Below are positions 1 through 5,511 of a stretch of 7,591 nt of DNA, piece by piece (the first letter of the stretch is position 1; every line of letters begins with the position of its first letter). The stretch is from an uncultured Clostridia bacterium (GTDB lineage: Bacteria > Bacillota > Clostridia > Oscillospirales > Ruminococcaceae): contig CAMWVO010000080.1 of assembly GCA_947177695.1 (NCBI GenBank), positions 1 to 7,591 of the forward strand, read 5' to 3'. The position numbers were made by a program, and so were the translations under genes. The notes under the pieces were generated by a model. It was given only the letters and a program-made list of their open reading frames with translations, searched no databases and was not told the origin of the DNA.

Positions 1-20
1 AAGGGGGTAACCCCCCCCTA
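1..20 (-). terminator. Possible terminator stem after the DUF4304-like gene
   Basis: On the minus strand, just after the stop codon of the neighbouring gene, a G-run and a C-run (GGGGG-TTA-CCCCC core, plus-strand 3-15) can pair into a short, very GC-rich hairpin followed by TT. The window ends there, so the U-tract that would confirm an intrinsic terminator cannot be seen. The three-base loop is at the lower limit. It could equally be a homopolymer-rich spacer. Confidence 0.3.
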
Positions 21-21
21 C

Positions 22-417
22 TTACGGTACAAACCCAAGCGTTCTTTTGGCATATTCCAAATCCCTGAATTTTCTGTATTCTTCTGCTTCTTTAAGAGCT
101 TCGGAAGCAAAGCTTTCCATTGCTTCCGAAAACGTTTCGTCATCTTTGTAGGACGTAAATTGCCGTCCGTTTACAAATACCCTGCCGCCTAATTCAAAGA
201 CTAAGGCATCATTTAAATCTTCTGTTGTTTCCCATAAGAAAGTTAATCCCACATTAAGGTAAGAACCCTTATCATATCCGCTTGGCTGAAATTCTATAAC
301 GGTCAGAAAGTAGTCATTATCGTCCAGCCAAATCCTTGACGAACCCTTGCGAAAAATCCCATGGGGCGACAATATTTTTTTCGCAGTATCATTTATTATT
401 TTATTGTGCTGTTCCAT
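22..417 (-). CDS. DUF4304-like hypothetical protein, 131 aa
   Basis: Function is unknown. The N-terminal half resembles DUF4304-type proteins: a short helix, then LSPHGIFRKGSSRIW (residues 16-30), an alternating beta pattern ending in IEFQPSG (41-47) and YLNVGLTFLW (53-62). The second half is acidic and helical (about 93-125). There is no signal peptide or membrane segment, so it is probably cytosolic. The start at 417 is well supported: GGAGG lies 7 nt upstream of the ATG. It follows the C39-like peptidase gene by 49 nt on the same strand and may be co-transcribed with it. The protein stops abruptly after a helical stretch, LEYAKRTLGFVP, and related proteins may continue further, so a C-terminal truncation is possible. 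Family assignment is from pattern recognition only. Confidence 0.75.
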   Translation of the reverse strand: MEQHNKIINDTAKKILSPHGIFRKGSSRIWLDDNDYFLTVIEFQPSGYDKGSYLNVGLTFLWETTEDLNDALVFELGGRVFVNGRQFTSYKDDETFSEAMESFASEALKEAEEYRKFRDLEYAKRTLGFVP

Positions 418-424
418 GTGCTGA

Positions 425-443
425 CCTCCGTATTTTTATTTGC
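425..443 (-). repeat. Leader repeat, copy 1 (ribosome binding site of the DUF4304-like gene)
   Basis: The minus-strand segment GCAAATAAAAATACGGAGG, 7 nt upstream of the ATG at 417, matches the segment at 1149-1167 at 18 of 19 positions. It contains the Shine-Dalgarno GGAGG. The similarity extends past the Shine-Dalgarno into an A-rich stretch, which is more than a shared ribosome binding site alone would give. Confidence 0.6.
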
Positions 444-466
444 CCCTTTCAATCAGCAATATGTAT

Positions 467-1141
467 TTATTCTGCCGTAAATATCGTATTTTTTTCAAAT
501 ATTCCGAATGCAAAAGCCAATTTAAAATATATCGGCATATCCGAATATGCCTCAAAGCTTGTTCTTTCCAAAAAATCGTTTAAAGAAAGCGTTTCATAAT
601 ATCCGTACGGATTTGCTATGGTAATTTCATCGTTTGGAATATCCATGCTTGTTATAAGGGAATAATGCAGAGTCCAGTCATCGTTATACAGCGCCGCCCA
701 CTCAAATGGAACAGGTATCCCGTTTGAAAGGCTGTCATAGACCTTGTCGAGCAATTCGGTATTTGATAAATATTTATGCATTGTAGTTGTGTATTCGGGA
801 AATTGTTTGTTCATTTCATTGCAAAACGCCTGCCCCGTTGAGGTAACGACCTTGCCGTATTCGTTGTAAAGACTTTCCTCCGTAACGCTTTTGCCGTCCC
901 ACGCCGAAAACATTTCTATAACAGCGTACCCGCAGGAAACGTCCTGAGTAATTACTTCCACATTGTCCGCCGCAACCTTTTTCCGGTATTTTTCATTTTC
1001 ATATACCGACGAAAAATCATCAAGAACAGCATTTGTACGCACTTCCAATAATATCAATGCGGCTGCACAAGCTAATATTACTGCGCCGATCACGATCAGC
1101 GTTATTATTAAAAGCTTTTTCCAAACAGTTTTTTGTTTCAT
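467..1141 (-). CDS. Membrane-anchored C39-like cysteine peptidase, 224 aa
   Basis: This is a papain-fold protein of the Peptidase_C39-like type (PF13529-like), probably anchored with its catalytic domain outside the cell. Residues 1-10 are basic and 11-32 form one hydrophobic helix with no lipobox or obvious cleavage site. The ectodomain carries the likely catalytic set: Cys70 in QDVSCGYAVIEMF, His159 in WTLHYSLITSMD, and Asn177 in TIANPYGYY. Gln66 just before the Cys may help form the oxyanion hole. Other blocks are EESLYNEYGKVVTSTG and GIPVPFEWAALY. In bacteriocin exporters this fold removes double-glycine leaders, but here there is no ABC transporter domain, so the substrate is unknown. 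The start at 1141 has GGAGG 7 nt upstream. The gene lies 86 nt after the SnoaL-like gene, with no terminator between them. Confidence 0.75.
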   Translation of the reverse strand: MKQKTVWKKLLIITLIVIGAVILACAAALILLEVRTNAVLDDFSSVYENEKYRKKVAADNVEVITQDVSCGYAVIEMFSAWDGKSVTEESLYNEYGKVVTSTGQAFCNEMNKQFPEYTTTMHKYLSNTELLDKVYDSLSNGIPVPFEWAALYNDDWTLHYSLITSMDIPNDEITIANPYGYYETLSLNDFLERTSFEAYSDMPIYFKLAFAFGIFEKNTIFTAE

Positions 1142-1148
1142 TAGTTGT

Positions 1149-1167
1149 CCTCCGTATTGTTATTTGC
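1149..1167 (-). repeat. Leader repeat, copy 2 (ribosome binding site of the C39-like gene)
   Basis: The minus-strand segment GCAAATAACAATACGGAGG lies 7 nt upstream of the ATG at 1141 and differs from copy 1 at 425-443 by one base. Upstream of both copies there is weaker resemblance (TTGATAAGAGCAATGC against CTGATTGAAAGGG). This suggests duplicated or convergent leader sequence. Confidence 0.6.
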
Positions 1168-1227
1168 GCATTGCTCTTATCAATGATTTGCCGAACGATT
1201 TTATTGTCCGTACTAATAAAAATCATC

Positions 1228-1614
1228 TTAATCGAGCAAGGTTGTTCCGTAAGAATTATCTACAGCGCACAGCCATTTCCCATTGATATTTCTGTACACA
1301 TAAGTAGCTCTGCGGTCCATACTGTACTCGGAACTGTCCTTATTATCAGCGTCCAAAAGTGTCTGCGATAAAACCAGCACCGTGTCGCCTGCCTCGATCA
1401 TTAACATTTTCCCCTGCGTAGGGACTACGCTGTTATTAAAATAAGCGGCAATTTTTATAAAAGCTTCTTTGATAGCTTCCTTGCCCCTGACCTCTAATCC
1501 GGGCTTTACGACCAGCACCGCGTCGTCCGTGTAAAATTCTTTTAAGTCGTCAAATCTTTCTTCTTTTATAGCTTTATCGGCAGCGGCTATAAGGTTTTTT
1601 ATTTCCTCATTCAT
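1228..1614 (-). CDS. SnoaL/DUF4440-like NTF2-fold protein, 128 aa
   Basis: A cytosolic protein of the NTF2-like superfamily (SnoaL/DUF4440 type), a cone-shaped fold used by small isomerases, hydrolases and ligand-binding proteins. Visible family features are the N-terminal helix (IKNLIAAADKAI), DDLKEFYTDDAVLVVKPG, the VRGKEAIKEAFIKI helix, and C-terminal strands with YVYRNINGKWLCAVDNSYG. The length is typical of the family. No specific reaction can be assigned. The longest reading frame opens at 1629, but that ATG has no Shine-Dalgarno. The in-frame ATG at 1612-1614 has GGAGG at 8 nt, so I place the start there. This leaves the gene 14 nt downstream of the APH-like stop, so translational coupling is likely. 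Confidence 0.8.
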   Translation of the reverse strand: MNEEIKNLIAAADKAIKEERFDDLKEFYTDDAVLVVKPGLEVRGKEAIKEAFIKIAAYFNNSVVPTQGKMLMIEAGDTVLVLSQTLLDADNKDSSEYSMDRRATYVYRNINGKWLCAVDNSYGTTLLD

Positions 1615-1622
1615 ATTCAAGT

Positions 1623-1627
1623 CCTCC
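1623..1627 (-). promoter_or_regulatory. Ribosome binding site that decides the SnoaL-like start
   Basis: GGAGG reads on the minus strand immediately after the ATG at 1627-1629. It is followed by an 8-nt spacer to the ATG at 1612-1614. The upstream ATG overlaps the APH stop as TAATG and is preceded by ATAAAAAT, which has no Shine-Dalgarno. The downstream ATG is therefore favoured. Confidence 0.7.
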
Positions 1628-1628
1628 A

Positions 1629-2519
1629 TTAATTTTTATCTGTACTGCACCACATTTCCAACAACTCCTCTTTCCGAGCCATTCCGTATTGCAGTATCTT
1701 CCAAAGGGAGTCCACAGCATACGGACCGTACGTCTGCATATAGGAGATGTGCATAAAAACAGCACCCTGCCAAATCATATCATATTCGTTTCGGGAAAGA
1801 GTTCTCTCTCCGTAATACCCACGCAGAAACGATAAAGCAAGGTCGAAGCGGTACCGCATTTCTTCCGTCTGATGATTGAAGTCCACAAACTGCATTATGA
1901 ACGCCCAGCCCAGATCAAGGTATTTCGGACCGATACCCGCATCGTCCAAATCTATGAACACCACTTCACCGTTTTTCCTGCGCATGGCGTTGTGCGGACC
2001 TAAGTCCGAGTGGATAAAGCATTGCTCCTGCTTGGAAAAGTCGGGCAGATCGTCTAAGATACGGTCAAAATCCGCCTTAAAAGGCTTTTCCGCAAACCAA
2101 CCGTAAAAGCGGGATTTATCGTAATTAAGACCTGTCGGGTGGGTATATCCTTTAAGTACGTGAAGTTTTGCGGTCAGCTTTCCCAAAGCATACTCGTCCG
2201 CCTCGGTCTCCTCAAGATTATTTCCGTCAATATATTCGGTCAAGTAAAAAAGGTGTTCGCCCTCGTAAATATAGCTTTTCCCCTCATCTGTGGGAAATAT
2301 CATTGGTGCAATATGCTGCTCGTTTCCAAGATACGAATGAGCAAGCACGTTGCCGCGAACTGTTTCCTCTCCCTTTTCCTGCGGGATACCTCTTAAAAAA
2401 TAATCTCTTTCCGTCGTTTCTATGCGGCACAAAATTCGCTCCGTTTGTTCATGGTAACGCTCTGCAACAGAGAAATCCGTTATATTCCAATGCGCCAGTA
2501 CTCTTTTTATCTGTTCCAT
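1629..2519 (-). CDS. APH-family phosphotransferase (kinase-like), 296 aa
   Basis: A member of the aminoglycoside phosphotransferase / choline kinase superfamily (APH, PF01636), which moves phosphate from ATP to a small hydroxylated substrate in the cytosol. Numbered from the chosen start, the Brenner-type catalytic motif is IHSDLGPHNAM (His170, Asp172, Asn177). It is followed by the metal-binding VFIDLDDAGIGPKYLDLG with Asp190. The N-lobe shows RDYFLRGIP and the hinge-like FYLTEYIDGNNLE. Length and order are normal for the family. The substrate cannot be read from sequence: this family includes antibiotic kinases, but also homoserine, methylthioribose and choline-like kinases, and this one does not match a resistance enzyme I recognise. 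The longest frame begins at 2540, but the ATG at 2517-2519 has GGAG 5 nt upstream and gives the usual N-terminus. A promoter candidate lies upstream. Confidence 0.82.
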   Translation of the reverse strand: MEQIKRVLAHWNITDFSVAERYHEQTERILCRIETTERDYFLRGIPQEKGEETVRGNVLAHSYLGNEQHIAPMIFPTDEGKSYIYEGEHLFYLTEYIDGNNLEETEADEYALGKLTAKLHVLKGYTHPTGLNYDKSRFYGWFAEKPFKADFDRILDDLPDFSKQEQCFIHSDLGPHNAMRRKNGEVVFIDLDDAGIGPKYLDLGWAFIMQFVDFNHQTEEMRYRFDLALSFLRGYYGERTLSRNEYDMIWQGAVFMHISYMQTYGPYAVDSLWKILQYGMARKEELLEMWCSTDKN

Positions 2520-2545
2520 TTTTTCTCCATGTTTAGTCAAATGTT

Positions 2546-2574
2546 TTTATAGCGATTATTAAATGTTTTCACAA
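2546..2574 (-). promoter_or_regulatory. Candidate promoter for the APH / SnoaL genes
   Basis: On the minus strand a -35-like TTGTGA (2569-2574) is separated by exactly 17 bp from a -10-like TATAAA (2546-2551). It sits between the permease stop and the APH start. It would give a short 5' leader of roughly 20 nt. No clear terminator separates it from the permease gene, so read-through is also possible. Confidence 0.5.
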
Positions 2575-2609
2575 ATTGTACAGAAAATGTATTTCCACGT
2601 TCTACGGAT

Positions 2610-3506
2610 TTACGCTTTCTTTTTCTTACCCGTAAGCTTCTCGCTGAACACAAGCGCAAGCGTAAACAGTACCGCCATAAGCAGTTTCAAATACTCGGTG
2701 GGAAGATTTAACGCCAGCGCCGCCGACAGGAAAGCCTTATACAGAACACTTCCCAGAATAACCATTGTGGTAGGCTTCATAAACTTGACCTTTTTGAAAA
2801 CGCTGAGACCGATAATTACCGAAGCAAGTCCAAGGACTACCATACCAACGCCCATTTGCTGGTCTGCGGAGCCTTTCTGCTGCGCGATAACACAGCCAGA
2901 CAGTGCCGCAAAGCCGTTGCCTATTGCAAGTCCCAAAATCTTGGTGTAACCCGGGTCTTTCGCAAGCATTGTAACATAACGCTCGTTATCACCAGTTGCG
3001 CGGAGGAGAAGTCCCGACTTGGTTTTAAGGTAGAAGTCCATAATAATTTTGCAGATAACAACAAGGATAAAGGACAGTATAACAATTCTCCATGTGTCGG
3101 GGAAAATATTTGCAATGCCGCTGTTGAAAATGGTGGGCTTACGGAAAAATGTTGCCACAGCCGTGCCGTTGTTGCCCTTGAAAAGAACAACAAGGTTTAC
3201 CGACAGCATGGCGGTATACACGATAATTCCGCACAAAAGGGGACGTATATTCAGCTTGACGTGGAGCAGTCCCGTGACCGCGCCGCAAGCCATGCCCAGG
3301 AGGAATGTTATTATCAGACAAAGCCAAGGGTTCACGCCGTGTATGATAAGCACCGCCGCGGCTATCGCGCCCATGGGCATAGTGCCGTCCACGGACAGGT
3401 CGGGGAAATCCAGTATGCTGTATGTAATATACACACCTATTGCAAGCAGGGCATACATAAGTCCCTCTTCAAGAGTTACACGCAAAACGTTCATTACTAT
3501 ATCCAT
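2610..3506 (-). CDS. trpY: ABC transporter permease, TrpY-like, 298 aa
   Basis: The membrane subunit of an ABC importer of the COG4120 / BPD_transp_2 type, the partner of TrpX-like binding proteins. By family knowledge it is predicted to form the tryptophan channel across the cytoplasmic membrane. Hydrophobic segments lie at about 14-32, 43-55, 61-80, 90-108, 140-157, 190-207, 218-235, 246-265 and 271-287. The conserved block DFPDLSVDGTMPMGA is at 33-47. A cytoplasmic loop at 161-175, KTKSGLLLRATGDNE, resembles the ATPase-docking loop of LivH/LivM-like permeases. The C-terminus is basic (KKKK). The start has GAGG 8 nt upstream. The DJ-1-like gene separates it from the binding protein, and it has its own promoter at 3539-3567. 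No ATPase gene follows. The family call is strong, while the substrate is inferred from the T-box and neighbour. Confidence 0.88.
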   Translation of the reverse strand: MDIVMNVLRVTLEEGLMYALLAIGVYITYSILDFPDLSVDGTMPMGAIAAAVLIIHGVNPWLCLIITFLLGMACGAVTGLLHVKLNIRPLLCGIIVYTAMLSVNLVVLFKGNNGTAVATFFRKPTIFNSGIANIFPDTWRIVILSFILVVICKIIMDFYLKTKSGLLLRATGDNERYVTMLAKDPGYTKILGLAIGNGFAALSGCVIAQQKGSADQQMGVGMVVLGLASVIIGLSVFKKVKFMKPTTMVILGSVLYKAFLSAALALNLPTEYLKLLMAVLFTLALVFSEKLTGKKKKA

Positions 3507-3527
3507 AAAAATTACCTCGCTAAAATT

Positions 3528-3562
3528 GTATAATATTTATTATACCATATTTTGCACAAAAT
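3528..3562. promoter_or_regulatory. Two palindromes within the permease promoter (candidate operators)
   Basis: The first palindrome, gtataat-attt-attatac (3528-3545), has two perfect 7-bp arms and covers the -10 box and the likely transcription start. The second, attttg-ca-caaaat (3549-3562), has two perfect 6-bp arms and fills the spacer up to the -35 box. Such positions suit repressor binding. Both are AT-rich, so chance symmetry is not excluded. Confidence 0.4.
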
Positions 3563-3567
3563 GACAA
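3539..3567 (-). promoter_or_regulatory. Near-consensus sigma-A promoter for the permease gene
   Basis: On the minus strand, TTGTCA (3562-3567) and a perfect TATAAT (3539-3544) are separated by 17 bp. A TG dinucleotide one base upstream of the -10 forms an extended -10 element. Transcription would begin near 3532, about 25 nt before the permease ATG. This is one of the two best promoter matches in the window. Confidence 0.75.
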
Positions 3568-3585
3568 TAGTTATACTCGCCTAAA

Positions 3586-4185
3586 TCAAATCGGGGCGGA
3601 CTTAGCGTTGAAACCCATTGCCTGCTTTACCGTCAGCATTTTTTCTTCACCGACTAACATTTTCAGCAGTTCAAACGCAACGTCGGGAGCGGTTTCTGGA
3701 CAATAGGAAGTAATAATATTTTTGTCAACAACTATTCTTTCGTTAATCACATTCACACCGAATTCGGCAAGCTGTTTCTGCCTGACCCCGCCGTTAAGGT
3801 GGTAGGTCGTGGCGTTCCTGCCGTTTAGTATTCCGCTTTTTCCCAACGGCAAAGCCCCTACGCAGACAGAGGCAATGCTCTTGCCATGACGGTCAAAGTT
3901 CCGTATCATGTTTAAAAATCTCTCGTCAAAAGCTTCTTCGTAAAAGCCGAATTCCTCAAATCCCCCGGGGACAGCCAATGCGTCGTATTCGTCTGCGGAA
4001 ATTTTTTCAATCAGCTTGTCAACAATGATTGGCACGCCGAATGTGCTGACAACCTGTTTTGTAAACCCGCAGGTCTCTACCGAAATGTCACAGCCGTGGT
4101 CGTTCCTCGCCCAGCCGAATACGTCTATAAACACGCTGAATTCCATTGTTTCAAAGCCTTTGGCGCAAAACAGCAGTACCTTCAT
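3586..4185 (-). CDS. DJ-1/PfpI family protein, 199 aa
   Basis: A cytosolic class-I glutamine-amidotransferase-like protein of the DJ-1/ThiJ/PfpI superfamily. It opens with strand VLLFCAKGFETMEF, where Glu12 is the conserved acid near the nucleophile. DEYDALAVPGGFEEFG (65-80) follows. The nucleophile elbow is SIASVCVGALPLG with Cys108, and then GILNGRNATTYH ending at His129. PETAPDVAFELLKML near the C-terminus is also typical. Members act as glyoxalases, deglycases, chaperones or uncharacterised cysteine enzymes, and the sequence does not tell which. The start has a G-rich ribosome binding site (GGCGGGG, about 6 nt upstream). The gene sits between the trpX-like and trpY-like genes, downstream of the Trp T-box and an 87-nt spacer holding a hairpin. 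It may therefore be tryptophan-regulated if transcription passes the hairpin. Confidence 0.85.
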   Translation of the reverse strand: MKVLLFCAKGFETMEFSVFIDVFGWARNDHGCDISVETCGFTKQVVSTFGVPIIVDKLIEKISADEYDALAVPGGFEEFGFYEEAFDERFLNMIRNFDRHGKSIASVCVGALPLGKSGILNGRNATTYHLNGGVRQKQLAEFGVNVINERIVVDKNIITSYCPETAPDVAFELLKMLVGEEKMLTVKQAMGFNAKSAPI

Positions 4186-4204
4186 TCAAATCCCCGCCTT
4201 ACTT

Positions 4205-4245
4205 AATAATATAATAACATGGCGTGGGACAAGTCTCACGCCATG
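4205..4245 (-). terminator. Hairpin between trpX and the DJ-1 gene, weak terminator or processing site
   Basis: Perfect 9-bp arms (catggcgtg 4218-4226 and cacgccatg 4237-4245) enclose a 10-nt loop that can pair further as GAC/GTC. On the minus strand the stem is followed by TTATTATATTATT, which is U-rich but broken by A. It could be a leaky terminator that lowers DJ-1 and permease expression relative to the binding protein, or a stabilising 3' stem for the trpX transcript. Confidence 0.55.
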
Positions 4246-4272
4246 CAAAAAATTGCAATGCAATAATTTTAA

Positions 4273-5289
4273 TTATTCAGCCGCTTCTGTATTGGTCGTA
4301 ACCTTATCAGCGTCTGCATAAGCTTCGGGAAGCGCGATATTGAACCGCTCCATTACCTCGGTGTTTACAACGGGAGTACCCTCGGTGATCTGTCCGACTG
4401 CGATAGTTCCCGCGCTTTCGCCGTTCAGAACGCGTACGCCCATTTCGCCTGTTACCTTGCCGAGAGTAACGTAGTCAATGCTTATAGAAGCGATACAGCC
4501 GTTGGAAACCTGCTCAACCTCGGAGCCGTAAACGGGGATTCCCGCAGCGTTTGCCTGTTCCAGAAGAACTGTAAGATTGCTTACAACGTTGTTGTCGGTG
4601 AAGTTGTTTATGCAGTCAACCTTGGGAGCAAGAGTTGCCGCAGCCTGGGGAACGTCCGCAGCGCCCTGTACGCCCTGCTCGACGATCTCAATGCCCTTTG
4701 CACCTGCCACCTCTTTAAGGCTTGCAAGCTGGGAAATGGAGTTTGCTTCGCTTGTTGTATAGAGTACGCCTATCTTCTTAACGTCGGGCTGGAGAGCCTG
4801 AATAAGAGCAACCTGCGAGCTGAAGTCCAGAATATCGGAAGTACCTGTGCAGTTGCCGCCGGGAGCAGCCATGTCGTCAACGATGCCTGCCGCAACGGGG
4901 TCTGAAACTGCGCAGAAGATTACGGGGATATCTGTGTTTGCCGCAGCAGCGTATGCCGAAACAGCGGCGGGAGTTGCGATAGCGTAAATGATGTCGTAAT
5001 TTTTAGCAACCATATTTTTTGCAATTGTGTCGCAGGTCGCGCTGTCGAAGTTGCCGTCCTGACGGTCGATGTCGGTAATGCCCGCAGAATTGAGAGCCTC
5101 CTCAACGCCCTTATAGCAGTTGTCCAGCGAGGGGTGGCTTCCGTACTGGATAACGCCTACCTTGTAACCGTCCGAGGAAGCATTTCCGCCGTTATTGCCG
5201 CTGTTTGCGGTGTCTCCGCCGGAGCAGGCGGAAAGTCCGACAGCCATAGCCGCCGCTAAGATAAGTGATGTGAGCTTGAATTTTTTCAT
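4273..5289 (-). CDS. trpX: TrpX-like ABC transporter substrate-binding lipoprotein, 338 aa
   Basis: An extracytoplasmic solute-binding lipoprotein of the ABC_sub_bind family (PF04392, COG2984), tethered to the membrane and delivering ligand to the TrpY-like permease. Residues 1-21 are a lipoprotein signal peptide with lipobox LSAC and lipidated Cys22, followed by a Gly/Asn/Ser-rich linker (about 23-41). The mature domain starts with YKVGVIQYGSHPSLDNC (42-58), a family hallmark. It continues with IIYAIATPAA (100-109), IPVIFCAVSDPVAAGIV (121-137) and IPVYGSEVEQVSNG (251-264), typical of a two-lobed periplasmic-binding fold. Length is normal. The start has AAAGGA 9 nt upstream. The leader holds a T-box with a TGG specifier, which strongly supports tryptophan as ligand and expression when tRNA-Trp is uncharged. 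The gene is GC-richer than the flanking accessory genes. Confidence 0.92.
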   Translation of the reverse strand: MKKFKLTSLILAAAMAVGLSACSGGDTANSGNNGGNASSDGYKVGVIQYGSHPSLDNCYKGVEEALNSAGITDIDRQDGNFDSATCDTIAKNMVAKNYDIIYAIATPAAVSAYAAAANTDIPVIFCAVSDPVAAGIVDDMAAPGGNCTGTSDILDFSSQVALIQALQPDVKKIGVLYTTSEANSISQLASLKEVAGAKGIEIVEQGVQGAADVPQAAATLAPKVDCINNFTDNNVVSNLTVLLEQANAAGIPVYGSEVEQVSNGCIASISIDYVTLGKVTGEMGVRVLNGESAGTIAVGQITEGTPVVNTEVMERFNIALPEAYADADKVTTNTEAAE

Positions 5290-5309
5290 AACAGATCGTC
5301 CTTTCGTTT

Positions 5310-5327
5310 TGCAAGTATCAGCTTGCA
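5310..5327 (-). other. Small hairpin in the trpX 5' leader
   Basis: Perfect 6-bp arms (tgcaag / cttgca) with a 6-nt loop lie between the T-box terminator and the trpX Shine-Dalgarno (5299-5304), ending 5 nt before it. It may affect mRNA stability or translation. No more can be said from sequence. Confidence 0.35.
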
Positions 5328-5379
5328 GATGTTTATTTAAGTTTAATAAAGCTTTGAGTTTAGTGTACCCGATAAAAAC

Positions 5380-5511
5380 AAAAAACCCGTCCCAAAGGCT
5401 GAGCCTTTACCCTTGCCGCCATACTTTGACGATAAAGGTAATTCTCTGCCGAGACGAGAAATACTTTTGTACCGTTATTCGTCTAAAGCCAAACAGCTTT
5501 AATGGGACAGG
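5380..5511 (-). terminator. T-box intrinsic terminator with widely separated halves
   Basis: The 5' half CCTGTCCCA (5503-5511) pairs over 9 bp, with one G-U, with the 3' half TGGGACGGG (5386-5394), which is followed by TTTTTTGTTTTT. The 5' half is the same strand that closes the antiterminator, as expected for mutually exclusive folding. The loop is about 108 nt instead of a few. It contains its own local pairings: AAAGGC/GCCTTT at 5395-5408 next to the 3' half, and AGACGA/TCGTCT at 5452-5484. Confidence 0.7.

Noticed and set aside
1142..1227. A promoter in the gap before the C39-like gene
   Set aside because: A TAAAAT near the middle lacks a convincing -35 at proper spacing, so I did not annotate it.
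1615..1629. TAATG start/stop overlap as the true start of the SnoaL-like gene
   Set aside because: No Shine-Dalgarno precedes that ATG, while the next in-frame ATG has GGAGG at ideal spacing.
1629..2519. Calling the APH-family gene an antibiotic resistance gene
   Set aside because: Only superfamily motifs are visible. The sequence does not match a named resistance enzyme that I recognise, and many family members are metabolic kinases.
2856..3533. A long plus-strand open frame (225 codons) antisense to the permease gene
   Set aside because: It mirrors the permease gene, its product has no recognisable domain and an odd composition rich in His, Gln and Cys, and it lacks a convincing ribosome binding site. 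It is a codon-bias shadow.
3049..3564. A second plus-strand frame of 171 codons over the same permease gene
   Set aside because: It is antisense to a well-supported membrane protein and ends within the permease promoter. No family features are visible.
5361..5423. A possible 20-codon leader peptide on the minus strand (ATG at 5421-5423) spanning the terminator 3' half
   Set aside because: No Shine-Dalgarno lies before the ATG, the peptide has no tryptophan codons, and the T-box already explains regulation.
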